From NCBI RefSeq assembly GCF_002954705.1, contig NZ_MSCO01000004.1:1-64000 (forward strand): a DNA stretch of 64,000 bases. The letters are read 5' to 3'. The stretch comes from Aliivibrio sifiae (GTDB lineage: Bacteria; Pseudomonadota; Gammaproteobacteria; Enterobacterales; Vibrionaceae). Both the position numbers and the translations under genes were made by a program. The notes beneath the pieces are model-generated. The model did no database searches. It was given only the letters and a program-made list of their open reading frames with translations, and had not been told where the DNA came from. Below, piece by piece: positions 55,440 to 64,000 of the stretch (positions are counted from its first letter, which is position 1; every line of letters starts with the position of its first letter).

Positions 55440-56405
55440 TTATTTTGTGTGCTGAGAAAAAAAGCTGAGGATCTCGCTCAACGCTTGATTTCGGCATGCA
55501 TCTGATTCAAACAGAAGTTCGTGTTTTGCGTCTTTAATTGTAATTAGCTGACAATTGGCCGCTTTTTTTTGGAAGGAGATGTGCGCATTATTATCGACGA
55601 TACGATCATTCTCCCCTTGTAATAATAAAGTTGGAATAACACAAGATGGCGCGTGTTTAATACAACGTTTTGCCCCTTTTAACCCTTGATTTACCCAGTG
55701 ATTACTTGGACCACCGATTTGCAGCTCTGGTTTTAAGGCGTATAGCTCTCTAAACCATTGGTAGCGGATCTCACTTGTTGTCAGTGTATTATTTAAAAAA
55801 GGCTTCGCATGATAAGGTTCTTGCCCTAATGCGTAAGTAGGGTGTGAAGCCCAACGACTTAAATAATGACTGACTGTACCTGCTATTGGTTTTAACCAAG
55901 GTTCAATATGAATGCCATGCATTGGAGCGCTTAACGCTAATGCTGAATATGGGTGAGAATGAGTTTCTACGTATTGAGTGGCAATAGCGCCTCCCATGGA
56001 ATGGCCCAACAAATAGCAATCTTGATAATGTTCAGGCGTGATCAAATGGTGAGTCATATTGTTGAGATCTAGTACATAATCATTAAAATCTTCGATATGA
56101 CCAATATCACTGTTTTCTGTTAATCGATCAGATAAGCCTTGCCCACGATGATCAAATGAATAAATGTCATAACCTTGGCAAAAGAGGTCATAAAATAGCT
56201 CTTGGTATTTATAAACACTTTCAATGCGGCCATTAACGATCATAATGGCTTTCTGATTTGTGGGGCTAGTAAAGCTAACCCAATGAAGTTGTGTTTCTTT
56301 TTCACCTTGGTAAAAACCATGCTGACGCTTCTCCCAAAAAGGAGTGATGTGGTTTTTTATTGTTTCTAGGTAGTTTGTTTCTTGGGTGAAATCGTTTTTT
56401 TTCAT
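55440..56405 (-). CDS. pldB: Lysophospholipase L2
   Basis: This is an alpha/beta-hydrolase of the monoacylglycerol-lipase type with 321 residues. The nucleophile elbow is GHSMGG, and the charge relay is completed by aspartate in GENDRIVDN and histidine in DAKHELLFE. It removes acyl chains from lysophospholipids. ATG 56405 is preferred; a GTG at 56414 is the longer alternative. Confidence 0.9.
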   Translation of the reverse strand: MKKNDFTQETNYLETIKNHITPFWEKRQHGFYQGEKETQLHWVSFTSPTNQKAIMIVNGRIESVYKYQELFYDLFCQGYDIYSFDHRGQGLSDRLTENSDIGHIEDFNDYVLDLNNMTHHLITPEHYQDCYLLGHSMGGAIATQYVETHSHPYSALALSAPMHGIHIEPWLKPIAGTVSHYLSRWASHPTYALGQEPYHAKPFLNNTLTTSEIRYQWFRELYALKPELQIGGPSNHWVNQGLKGAKRCIKHAPSCVIPTLLLQGENDRIVDNNAHISFQKKAANCQLITIKDAKHELLFESDACRNQALSEILSFFSQHTK

Positions 56406-56650
56406 TGGGCTCACTGCATGATTATGAATGCGGGTTCAATCTTATTATAATAACAATAGTGAAATGTGTATCATATTTTGGTAAGTTCTTGCACAGTTCT
56501 TAAGCAAGCGCATTTTTTTACTCATTTGATTAGACTACTATGTTTTTTTAGTAGGTCGGCATTAATTTAAATTACTCAAGATTCGAAGTAATTAGCCGAT
56601 ATAATTATTTATCATACCTATATATTTTCACAGGATACCGCTTTCAAGTT

Positions 56651-57868
56651 ATGTATGCATACGTTGCCCGACAACCGATACTTAATCGAAAAAAACAGAC
56701 GATAGGGTATGAGTTACTTTTTCGTGATGGTGAGACTAATGCGTTTCCAGATATGGAAGCGAATCAGGCTACGTGCCGATTATTAGTTGAAAACTTTATG
56801 TCGGCGGGCAGTAACCCTGCATTAGAATCTCCTCGTAGCTTTATAAATTTCCCTCAAGAGTCTTTGATTTCTCTTGTCCCTACAGCTTTCCCTAAACGTA
56901 AAATTGTCGTTGAAGTATTAGAAACTTGTATTCCTAATGATGAGCTTTTTAGTGCGATTAAACACCTTCATCGAATGGGGTATATTATTGCGTTAGATGA
57001 CTTTAGTTTGGATGCGGAGTGGGACAGATTCTTACCTTATTCACACATCGTTAAATTAGACATTATGCAATTAGGTATTGATGTTGCTTGTGATTATGTG
57101 AAAAAGAACAAACAGCAAGGCTGTAAGCGTCATTATCTTGCTGAACGCGTAGAGACTTATGAAGAGTTTGAGAAAGCGTTTCAAGTAGGCTTTCATTTTT
57201 ATCAAGGCTACTTCTTTAGTAAACCACAAATTATTAAAAATCGAGTTGTGAAGCCAGAAGAAGTATTAACGATGCAACTGTTTCAAGAAGTGTGTCGTGA
57301 AGAAGTAAACTTTGCTCGGATTGAACAGTTAATTGCTCAAGACGTGTCATTGTCGTATCAGCTTCTGAAATTTGTAAATACCGCTTCTGTACGACTTGAA
57401 AAACCAATCTCGTCATTTAAACAGGCATTAGTCTATTTAGGTGAAGAACAAATAAAAATGTTTGTGACCTTAGTAGCAACCGCGCACGCTGCAATTAATA
57501 AACCGAAAGAATTGTATAAACAATCGTTAGTGAAAGGTCGTTTTTGTGAATTAATGATTTGTCGCTGCCAAAATGGAACGCCAGGGCAGCAAGCATTTAT
57601 TGTTGGTCTGTTTTCACTGCTTGATGCTTTGCTTGATCGGAAATTAGATGATGTGTTAGAACAACTTTCGTTAACGGATGAAATTGAACAAGCAATATTA
57701 CTTCGTGCAGGTTTATTAGGATCAATGCTAAAGCTATACGAAAGCATTAAGTCTGGTGATTGGACTCAGCTTGATAAGACAAGTCGTTTGCTTGGTTTTT
57801 CTCCAAAGACGGTAGAAAAGACATACCAAGAGGCAGAAAATTGGTATCAAGCGATTCTTGTTAAATAA
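56651..57868 (+). CDS. EAL-HDOD signalling protein (CdgJ-like)
   Basis: The product has 405 residues. The N-terminal EAL-type c-di-GMP phosphodiesterase domain (about 1-205) keeps VEVLE, ALDDFS, VKLD and GYFF. The signature is ELL in YELLFRDG instead of EAL, and the loop-6 glutamate region is AERVET. A HDOD domain follows (about 205-385). The V. cholerae homologue CdgJ has the same domains and neighbourhood and affects motility. Residual phosphodiesterase activity is possible but not certain from sequence. Confidence 0.86.
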   Translation: MYAYVARQPILNRKKQTIGYELLFRDGETNAFPDMEANQATCRLLVENFMSAGSNPALESPRSFINFPQESLISLVPTAFPKRKIVVEVLETCIPNDELFSAIKHLHRMGYIIALDDFSLDAEWDRFLPYSHIVKLDIMQLGIDVACDYVKKNKQQGCKRHYLAERVETYEEFEKAFQVGFHFYQGYFFSKPQIIKNRVVKPEEVLTMQLFQEVCREEVNFARIEQLIAQDVSLSYQLLKFVNTASVRLEKPISSFKQALVYLGEEQIKMFVTLVATAHAAINKPKELYKQSLVKGRFCELMICRCQNGTPGQQAFIVGLFSLLDALLDRKLDDVLEQLSLTDEIEQAILLRAGLLGSMLKLYESIKSGDWTQLDKTSRLLGFSPKTVEKTYQEAENWYQAILVK

Positions 57869-57891
57869 AGTCACTCTAACTTAATACAACG

Positions 57892-57928
57892 AAGCCCCAT
57901 CAACCGTAATGTTTGATGGGGCTTTTGT
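57892..57928. terminator. Terminator between the EAL-HDOD and AsmA-like genes
   Basis: A perfect 12-bp stem (57892-57903 with 57913-57924) with a nine-base loop and T-run, between converging genes. Confidence 0.88.
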
Positions 57929-57946
57929 TTTCTAATTTTTTAAAGA

Positions 57947-59917
57947 TTACTGACAATAATTGATGATTTGAACTTCTTTAGAAAATAATTTCTGTACTAA
58001 CTGATGACACTCTTGAGTGATAGAAGTAACGGTTTGAGCGTTTTCTGGATTGACTAAATCGTAATCACCTTCAATGTTGTAATTAAAACCGTCACCAATA
58101 ATGGTTATGGGTGTGATTGAAATTCGCCCTCTGTTAGCCACTATTTTAATTGGCTCCACTTGTATTGGATAATGTATAGAAGAGACTTCCTTATTAATGT
58201 CATTGCCATTAGATGAAATATTAGGATGATCTTCGTCAGGGGTTAATCCTAGTTTAAATTGCCACAGTTCTTTCGCTGTTTTGGTGGTTGTCATCTCTCT
58301 TGGAATAATATTTAACTCACCATTAAAGCTGTAATTAAAACTGTCTCTATTAGCAGCAAGACCATTCGCATTTAAGTTAAATTCAGCAACGCCTTCTAGA
58401 GGTATAGTATTTGGGAAAAAAGTGGTTAGGTAACTGATTGGTAAGCCATCGCCATAAGCCTCTAATTGCCAGGGTTGGCTATCTTGAGTTAAATAAATAC
58501 TGCCATTTAATCCAACAAGTCCTTCAGCTAAAGGGAAAAGTGCTCGCTCTATTGTCCATAATCCATTTTCAGCGTTCATTTCTATTAATAGTTGTTGAGT
58601 TAATAGGTAATTAAAGCTGGCGTTAGAGGCACTAAGAGATAATTTTCCATCCCATAATCCCCATTGATAATAGCGCAATAAATCGAGATCGTGACCTTCA
58701 GCATTAACTCCTGAAACTTGATAAGGGTGTTGATTATCAAGTTGAATCAGTTGAATGTTATTAATGTCCAGCTCCGCTATTTTAATTTGCTCAAGTTGTT
58801 TAATATATTTTTGAATAGTGGACACTTCTCTTTCGCTAAGTAACCATTTTATTTGACTTAACGTCAATGATTTTAAGTTAATTTCGGTAGGAGATATTTT
58901 ACCTTCAAGTTGAACATTTCCATCAAAAATATCAAAAGAAAGTGTTGAGATATTGGCTTCTTTACCATTTAACATTAGGTTGAAAATAGGCTTTTCAATG
59001 ATGCGCTCATTCCATACTAAGCTATCTGCATTAAAAGAAATATTCGCATTACTTTGTTGCCATAAATGGTAAGGCAGCAACACATTCTCCGCAGATAAAC
59101 TTAAATTATTTACCGAGAATTGAGGGAGTTCAATATTAATATCTAACAGATCAATTCGTTCAAATTGATAGGTGAAGTTTTGCTTAGTAAGCCATTCCAA
59201 TGGTTTACCGATAATGTCTGCATTGTCAGATTCTAAATTAAATTTTCGCAGAGTGAATTGAGGGATAACCCATAGTTTGTTGTCTTTCAGCTCAGCTTGA
59301 GCTGTGATAGTACTGTCACGCCAAGTGAGTGATATTCCATGTAATGCAGTGTAATTTTCACTGTAATAACCATCAATTAACACATCGTCAAGGGCTTCAC
59401 CCTGCCAATATAGTTGTTGAGTTGAAAATTGGAAATCACCTTCAAATGGCACTGTTTTTTCTTGTTCAACAGACCAATTGGTGAGTTGGACTTGTGCGTC
59501 ACGAATAACTAAGTCGTCATTGGCAAAGTCTAAATTAGAGATGCTTAACTGGGCAATAGAAATCCAATCGAGATGCTCTGTTTTTGGTAATCCATTTTGT
59601 AAACTTAAGCCATCAATTTTAATGCTATTAAATGCTAACTTACCTTGTTGGATAGGGTGCTGAGAAAGCCAAAAATCAACATGCTGTACGAACAATTCAT
59701 TCTCAGTGCGGATAGTGACTTCTGACAGAGTAAGGTGAAGAGGATCTTGAATTGAGTAATTAAGCTCACCAAAAGAGATTTTTTGATCTGATAATTTTTC
59801 AACTAATGGGTTTAATAATGGTTGCGCATAAGGAGTATGCAAAAGGGATAAGAATGCGACCACAAGTAGTAGGAAGAAAGTAATAAACCAACCAAGGCTT
59901 TTCAGCGTGGTATACAT
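57947..59917 (-). CDS. AsmA-family protein
   Basis: The product has 656 residues, an N-terminal membrane helix (about 9-28) followed by a long beta-strand-rich periplasmic part, the AsmA arrangement. AsmA-like proteins are thought to bridge the two membranes and carry phospholipids. The gene is alone, with no operon partner. Which of the several AsmA paralogues it corresponds to cannot be told from sequence reading. Confidence 0.78.
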   Translation of the reverse strand: MYTTLKSLGWFITFFLLLVVAFLSLLHTPYAQPLLNPLVEKLSDQKISFGELNYSIQDPLHLTLSEVTIRTENELFVQHVDFWLSQHPIQQGKLAFNSIKIDGLSLQNGLPKTEHLDWISIAQLSISNLDFANDDLVIRDAQVQLTNWSVEQEKTVPFEGDFQFSTQQLYWQGEALDDVLIDGYYSENYTALHGISLTWRDSTITAQAELKDNKLWVIPQFTLRKFNLESDNADIIGKPLEWLTKQNFTYQFERIDLLDINIELPQFSVNNLSLSAENVLLPYHLWQQSNANISFNADSLVWNERIIEKPIFNLMLNGKEANISTLSFDIFDGNVQLEGKISPTEINLKSLTLSQIKWLLSEREVSTIQKYIKQLEQIKIAELDINNIQLIQLDNQHPYQVSGVNAEGHDLDLLRYYQWGLWDGKLSLSASNASFNYLLTQQLLIEMNAENGLWTIERALFPLAEGLVGLNGSIYLTQDSQPWQLEAYGDGLPISYLTTFFPNTIPLEGVAEFNLNANGLAANRDSFNYSFNGELNIIPREMTTTKTAKELWQFKLGLTPDEDHPNISSNGNDINKEVSSIHYPIQVEPIKIVANRGRISITPITIIGDGFNYNIEGDYDLVNPENAQTVTSITQECHQLVQKLFSKEVQIINYCQ

Positions 59918-60041
59918 TGTTAACTCCAGAAAGAAATAAGAATAGAAAGAGTGGATTAAAAGTGAGATTCAATCAAGTTATTGTAATGTTTTACTTAAAG
60001 GTAATCACTGTTTTGAAAGCAAGATAGGGATCAAATAGAAT

Positions 60042-60070
60042 AAAAAAAGCCCTTCGTTATCGAAGGGCTT
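60042..60070 (-). terminator. Terminator of pckA
   Basis: A perfect 10-bp stem (60047-60056 with 60061-60070) with a TTAT loop, followed on the minus strand by a T-run. Confidence 0.9.
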
Positions 60071-60095
60071 GAATTTATCGAGGTATTAACTTGGG

Positions 60096-61721
60096 TTAGT
60101 CAAGTTGAGGGCCTGCTTTCACAAGCGCCTTACCTTCATCGTTATCTGTGTATTGAGCAAAGTTTTTGATGAATCGTTGTGCAAGATCTTCAGCTTTACT
60201 GTCCCACTGTAGAGGGTCAGTGTAAGTATCACGAGGGTCTAGAATCGAAGTATCAACACCTGGTAATGAGGTTGGGACTTCAAAGTTAAACACTGGGATA
60301 TTTTTCGTCTTAGCGTGGTCAATTGATCCATCTAAGATTGCATCAATGATGGCACGAGTATCTTGAATAGAGATACGTTTACCCGTACCGTTCCAACCTG
60401 TATTGACGATATACGCTTCTGCGCCAACCGCTTCCATACGCTTAACTAATACTTCTGCATATTGTGTTGGGTGTAGCGTTAAGAACGCTGCGCCAAATGC
60501 TGCAGAGAATGTTGGTGTTGGTTCAGTAATACCACGTTCTGTACCCGCTAATTTAGCAGTAAAGCCCGACAAGAAGTGGTATTTAGTTTGTTCTGGCGTC
60601 AATTTCGCAACAGGCGGTAAAACACCAAATGCATCAGCCGTTAAGAAAATAACTTTATTTGCATGGCCTGCTTTTGACACTGGCTTAACAATATTATCAA
60701 TGTGATAAATTGGGTAAGAAACACGCGTGTTTTCTGTTTTTGAACCATCATCAAAATCAATCGTGCCATCGCTACGAACGGTTACATTTTCTAGTAGTGC
60801 ATCGCGGCGGATTGCATTGTAGATATCTGGTTCAGCTTCTTTAGATAGGCGAATTGTTTTTGCGTAACAGCCACCTTCAAAGTTGAAGATACCGTCATCA
60901 TCCCAACCGTGCTCATCATCACCAATCAGTTGGCGTTTAGGGTCGGTTGAAAGCGTTGTTTTACCTGTGCCTGATAAACCGAAGAATACCGCGACATCGC
61001 CTTCTTCACCCACATTGGCAGAACAATGCATAGAGGCAATGCCTTTCAGTGGAAGAAGGTAGTTCATCATTGCGAACATGCCTTTTTTCATTTCACCGCC
61101 GTACCAAGTACCACCGATAATTTGAACACGTTCTGTTAGATTGAAGGCAACAAAGTTTTCAGAGTTTAGGCCTTGTGCTTCGTAATTAGGGTTTGTGACT
61201 TTCGCGCCGTTCATTACCACAAAATCAGGTTCAAACGTTGCTAGCTCTTCTTCTGTTGGACGAATGAACATGTTTTTTACGAAGTGTGCTTGCCATGCAA
61301 CTTCAGTAATAACTCGGACACTTAAGCGAGTATCAGGGTTTGCACCACAGTAACCGTCAATAACAAATAGACGCTTACCAGAGAGTTGCTCTGTTACTAG
61401 GGCTTTTAGATCATCCCAGACTGCAGGTGTGATAGCTTTATTGTCGTTTTTACCTTGATCAGACCACCATAATGTATCTTTAGTTGTCTCATCTTTTACG
61501 ATGTATTTATCTTTTGGTGAACGGCCAGTAAAAATACCAGTATCTACCGCAACCGAGCCAAGCTCAGTCATTACACCGCGCTCATAACCTTCTAGGTCTG
61601 GACGGGTCTCTTCTTCAAACAATTGGTCATAGCTTGGGTTACGAAGAACGTCAGTAACGCCAGTTAGGCCATGTTGAGTAAGATCAAGTTGTGCAGCCTT
61701 TTTGTGTTCCATAACAGTCAT
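60096..61721 (-). CDS. pckA: Phosphoenolpyruvate carboxykinase (ATP)
   Basis: This gluconeogenic enzyme converts oxaloacetate and ATP to phosphoenolpyruvate and CO2. It has 541 residues, the usual length. The kinase P-loop is [11 protein letters not shown] (about 250-260), and the metal/ATP motif is [26 protein letters not shown] lies upstream of ATG 61721; the next ATG (61712) is less well placed. Confidence 0.97.
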   Translation of the reverse strand: MTVMEHKKAAQLDLTQHGLTGVTDVLRNPSYDQLFEEETRPDLEGYERGVMTELGSVAVDTGIFTGRSPKDKYIVKDETTKDTLWWSDQGKNDNKAITPAVWDDLKALVTEQLSGKRLFVIDGYCGANPDTRLSVRVITEVAWQAHFVKNMFIRPTEEELATFEPDFVVMNGAKVTNPNYEAQGLNSENFVAFNLTERVQIIGGTWYGGEMKKGMFAMMNYLLPLKGIASMHCSANVGEEGDVAVFFGLSGTGKTTLSTDPKRQLIGDDEHGWDDDGIFNFEGGCYAKTIRLSKEAEPDIYNAIRRDALLENVTVRSDGTIDFDDGSKTENTRVSYPIYHIDNIVKPVSKAGHANKVIFLTADAFGVLPPVAKLTPEQTKYHFLSGFTAKLAGTERGITEPTPTFSAAFGAAFLTLHPTQYAEVLVKRMEAVGAEAYIVNTGWNGTGKRISIQDTRAIIDAILDGSIDHAKTKNIPVFNFEVPTSLPGVDTSILDPRDTYTDPLQWDSKAEDLAQRFIKNFAQYTDNDEGKALVKAGPQLD

Positions 61722-62000
61722 AGGTGCTCCTTAAAGGAATTTTGTAGGGATTTTAATATTTTGTAATTATTTATTGTCTGCTAAACATGCTATCAATGCG
61801 GTAAATTGAAAACAGGGAGATAAATCATAAATTAACCACAAAGTAGTAGTGGTTATTTAATCAGCATCACAAAATAGCAATTGCCCTATTCTACTCTTAA
61901 AGAAATCGATTGCGCTAGATGTAATTGATTATTATTTAAGCAAAATTAAGTGTGGATAAGTGGAATTAAAAACGTGGTTTATATCAAATTTAGTTATAAA
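61722..62000. other. Gap upstream of pckA
   Basis: AT-rich spacer without a convincing gene. It should hold the pckA promoter. No clear CRP palindrome could be picked out by eye. Confidence 0.5.
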
Positions 62001-62026
62001 AAAAGCCAACCTAATGGCTGGCTTTT
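62001..62026 (-). terminator. Terminator of hslO
   Basis: An 11-bp stem (62001-62011 with 62016-62026; one wobble on the minus strand) with A-run upstream giving a T-run on the minus strand. Confidence 0.85.
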
Positions 62027-62059
62027 GTAACATTTCTACAACTTATTCTATGCAGTAAA

Positions 62060-62935
62060 TTAATGAACGGTGTCATTACCTTTTGTTGCTTCTTCGAATA
62101 TGTTGGCAACATCAATGCTATCAAAATCGTAGCTTGTGCCACAGTAGTCACAATGAAGAGATACTTTGCCTTCTGTTTTTACAATATCATCAACTTCAGC
62201 ACGTTCAATTGTTACGATTGCACCTGCACTGCGCTCACGAGAACAGCCACAGAAAAACTCAACAGTTTGAGGTTCAAAAAGTTGTACTTTATCTTGATTA
62301 TATAAACGGTATAGAACATCTTCAGCTTCTAGGCCAAATAGCTCTTCGTTTTTAATGGTATCTGTCAATTGCTCTAAATGTTCAAAGTCATCAGCAGAAC
62401 CTGTGCCGTCAGGCATGACTTGAAGAAGCATACCTGCTGCATGAGGTTTACCTTCAAATTCACCAAGGCGTAACCATAGACGAGTTTTTAATTGTTCTGA
62501 ACGCTCAAAATAGCCTTCAAAACAAGCTGCTAAATCTTTGCCATCAAGAGCAACAACACCTTGGTAACGCTCACCATCTTTTGGAGAGATCGTGATAACC
62601 AAGTAACCTTTACCCATTAATTGGTGCAAGGTAGCATCGTCAGCAATATCACCCTCAAAGCGAGCTACGCCACGAACTTTTTGATCGTTATCGCCATTGA
62701 TAACAGCCAGTGATACAGGACCATCACCTTGAAGTTGAAGAGTAATAGATCCTTCAAATTTTAATGTCGCAGTTAATAGCGTCGTTGCAACTAATAGCTC
62801 ACCCAATAAATTCTGAACTGCTTTTGGGTATTCCTTGCTAGAAATAATTTGTTGGTAAGCATCATCTAGTTGAACCAATTCACCACGAACTGATAAATCT
62901 TCAAATAGGTAGCGATGCAGTGTGTTATTTGCCAT
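62060..62935 (-). CDS. hslO: Hsp33, redox-regulated chaperone
   Basis: This holdase chaperone is activated by oxidation and heat and has 291 residues. The zinc-binding cysteines are near the C-terminus in FFCGCSRER and HCDYCGTSY (CxC and CxxC), the redox switch. ATG 62935 has GGAG six bases upstream and gives the family N-terminus [13 protein letters not shown]. The longer frame to 62950 is unlikely. Confidence 0.96.
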   Translation of the reverse strand: MANNTLHRYLFEDLSVRGELVQLDDAYQQIISSKEYPKAVQNLLGELLVATTLLTATLKFEGSITLQLQGDGPVSLAVINGDNDQKVRGVARFEGDIADDATLHQLMGKGYLVITISPKDGERYQGVVALDGKDLAACFEGYFERSEQLKTRLWLRLGEFEGKPHAAGMLLQVMPDGTGSADDFEHLEQLTDTIKNEELFGLEAEDVLYRLYNQDKVQLFEPQTVEFFCGCSRERSAGAIVTIERAEVDDIVKTEGKVSLHCDYCGTSYDFDSIDVANIFEEATKGNDTVH

Positions 62936-63029
62936 GAAATACTCCAGCAATTGTATTAGAGGGGTTGTCGTTACTTATAGTATAGCGAAGACAACCGGTA
63001 TAAATAAGGGATGAAACAGAAAGACAAGT

Positions 63030-63431
63030 CTATTGCTGTTTAAACTTCATAATATCACGTCGCTGCTTCTTATCAGGACGTTTATCTGGGTGCGGGCTAC
63101 CAAGTGAATTGAGCTTGCGTAATTTCGCGTTTTCTTCACGGTGCTCAATACTATTTTGTGTTTCTTTGTAAAGAGTTTGTGCAACAGGAGCGCCACGGCG
63201 TTGATCGGATAGGATCTCAATGATCACGACGATTTCTTCGTTATTGCCTTGGCGAAGTTTTACCTCAGCGCCTACTTCAACTAATTTACTTGGTTTTGCA
63301 CGTTGTCCATTATAATGAACTTTCCCGCCATCAACCATATTACGAGCAATAGAACGAGTCTTGTAAAAACGAGCCGCCCAGAGCCATTTGTCGAGCCTGA
63401 TACCATCGCTAGTATTGGATTTTGAACTCAT
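63030..63431 (-). CDS. hslR: Hsp15, ribosome-associated heat shock protein
   Basis: This 133-residue S4-domain RNA-binding protein recognises stalled 50S subunits carrying nascent peptide. The S4 motif is RLDKWLWAARFYKTRSIARNMV (read in two parts, about 12-33), and the C-terminal tail is basic. It lies 94 bases upstream of hslO on the same strand, the usual hslR-hslO arrangement. Confidence 0.94.
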   Translation of the reverse strand: MSSKSNTSDGIRLDKWLWAARFYKTRSIARNMVDGGKVHYNGQRAKPSKLVEVGAEVKLRQGNNEEIVVIIEILSDQRRGAPVAQTLYKETQNSIEHREENAKLRKLNSLGSPHPDKRPDKKQRRDIMKFKQQ

Positions 63432-63711
63432 TATGGGTACCTAATGTCTTATCTCTGCTTATTAAGATGGTGTTAGTAAAATTTTTTTCAATCTTTTGAG
63501 GTGAATTAATCAAAATTGATAAGCAACTAGAGTCATTAATGAGAAATAATGCTCTAATACAAGGTCATCTGCTTAAATTACGTGATATGGCTGCGAGGAA
63601 TTTAAGAAATCGGCATCATTTGCGGAAATTATGCCGGGTTATTTTATAATTCATAAATACATCAGATATTTAATTGCTCTGTGAGACAGAAAAGGAAGAT
63701 CAGTACCTACA

Positions 63712-64000
63712 TGATAGCTAATATGAAAATCGAAAAAGTTTCTCAATATTGGTCAACATATCAATCTGCAATTTCAAAAGGCTTAACGGTTATGTTAGTG
63801 GCTTGCTTTGCGTGGATCTGTGGTTCTCTTTTTTGGTCGATATTAGCCCCACAGACATCGGTTTCTCAATGGACACCGAAAGCGGTCGCTATTAACGGGT
63901 CACCAAAGAAAAGCAATGATGATTCTTTGTCTGGTTTATTAAACGGCCAAGTTTTTGGGCAGTTTAATCCTGAAAAAACAGTAGAGCAGCCAAAGGTTGT
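63712..64000 (+). CDS. epsC: Type II secretion protein GspC/EpsC (partial, runs off the window)
   Basis: The first 96 residues are visible. A cytosolic N-terminus is followed by a single membrane helix (about 26-46, LTVMLVACFAWICGSLFW) and the start of the periplasmic homology region (SGLLNGQVFGQFNP). GspC links the inner-membrane platform to the outer-membrane secretin. The position after hslR, divergent from it, matches the Vibrio eps operon start. An ATG at 63724 is an alternative start. Confidence 0.86.

Noticed and set aside
63539-63649. 36-codon basic frame between hslR and epsC
   Set aside because: No ribosome site and no recognisable features; random occurrence is likely.

Overview
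The window is chromosomal DNA of a low-GC gammaproteobacterium of the family Vibrionaceae, most likely an Aliivibrio close to A. fischeri. This rests on gene order (rrn end, ilvY/ilvC, ubiK, vexBAR, rep; cyaY, lptM, lysA, dapF, DUF484, xerC; yigL, pldB; pckA, hslO, hslR, gspC), on Vibrio-type protein sequences and on AT-rich spacers. No insertion sequence, prophage, integrase cassette or CRISPR array was seen.

Layout. 1-310: tail of an rRNA operon (tRNA-Thr, 5S rRNA, terminator). 320-10756: ilvY/ilvC, ubiK, an RND efflux operon with its TetR repressor (vexRAB), rep helicase and a cytochrome c5. 11028-11678: five-tRNA operon Arg-His-Pro-His-Pro carrying a tandem duplication. 12200-17588: peptide ABC transporter (fused ATPase, binding protein, two permeases). 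17826-23395: BCCT transporter, a DnaQ-like exonuclease paired with a cNMP/CBS/DUF294 protein, and a SPOR protein with a small overlapping partner gene.

23439-31393: the most unusual region. A PRD/EIIB/EIIA-type activator lies downstream of an eight-gene operon that encodes an uncharacterised two-subunit membrane system (DUF4310, DUF4311), two small soluble proteins (DUF4312 and an SFCGS protein with a Cys-Gly-rich loop like a PTS EIIB), a stand-alone PRD protein, and three catabolic enzymes (amidohydrolase, DgaE-like PLP lyase, KDGP aldolase). It looks like a non-classical, PTS-like uptake and breakdown route for an N-acylated amino-sugar acid. Repeated AAGTGGAA elements lie upstream.

31394-40385: a second accessory cluster. 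A transmembrane Ser/Thr kinase, a secreted protein, an ECF sigma factor whose region 2.2 acidic residues are replaced by threonines, and two related envelope proteins surround a divergent outer-membrane protein. It resembles a sigma-factor-phosphorylation signalling module.

40704-45163: a His-tailed hypothetical protein and an scs (suppressor of copper sensitivity) thiol-redox operon. 45262-54330: gor, rlmJ, prlC, cyaY, lptM, lysA, dapF, DUF484 and xerC, with two palindromic intergenic elements. 54501-64000: yigL, pldB, an EAL-HDOD protein, an AsmA-like protein, pckA, hslO, hslR and the start of gspC (type II secretion), which runs off the window.

Start sites were re-chosen in about a dozen genes where a Shine-Dalgarno sequence or family length disagreed with the longest open frame. 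All family assignments are from reading the sequence, without database searches.
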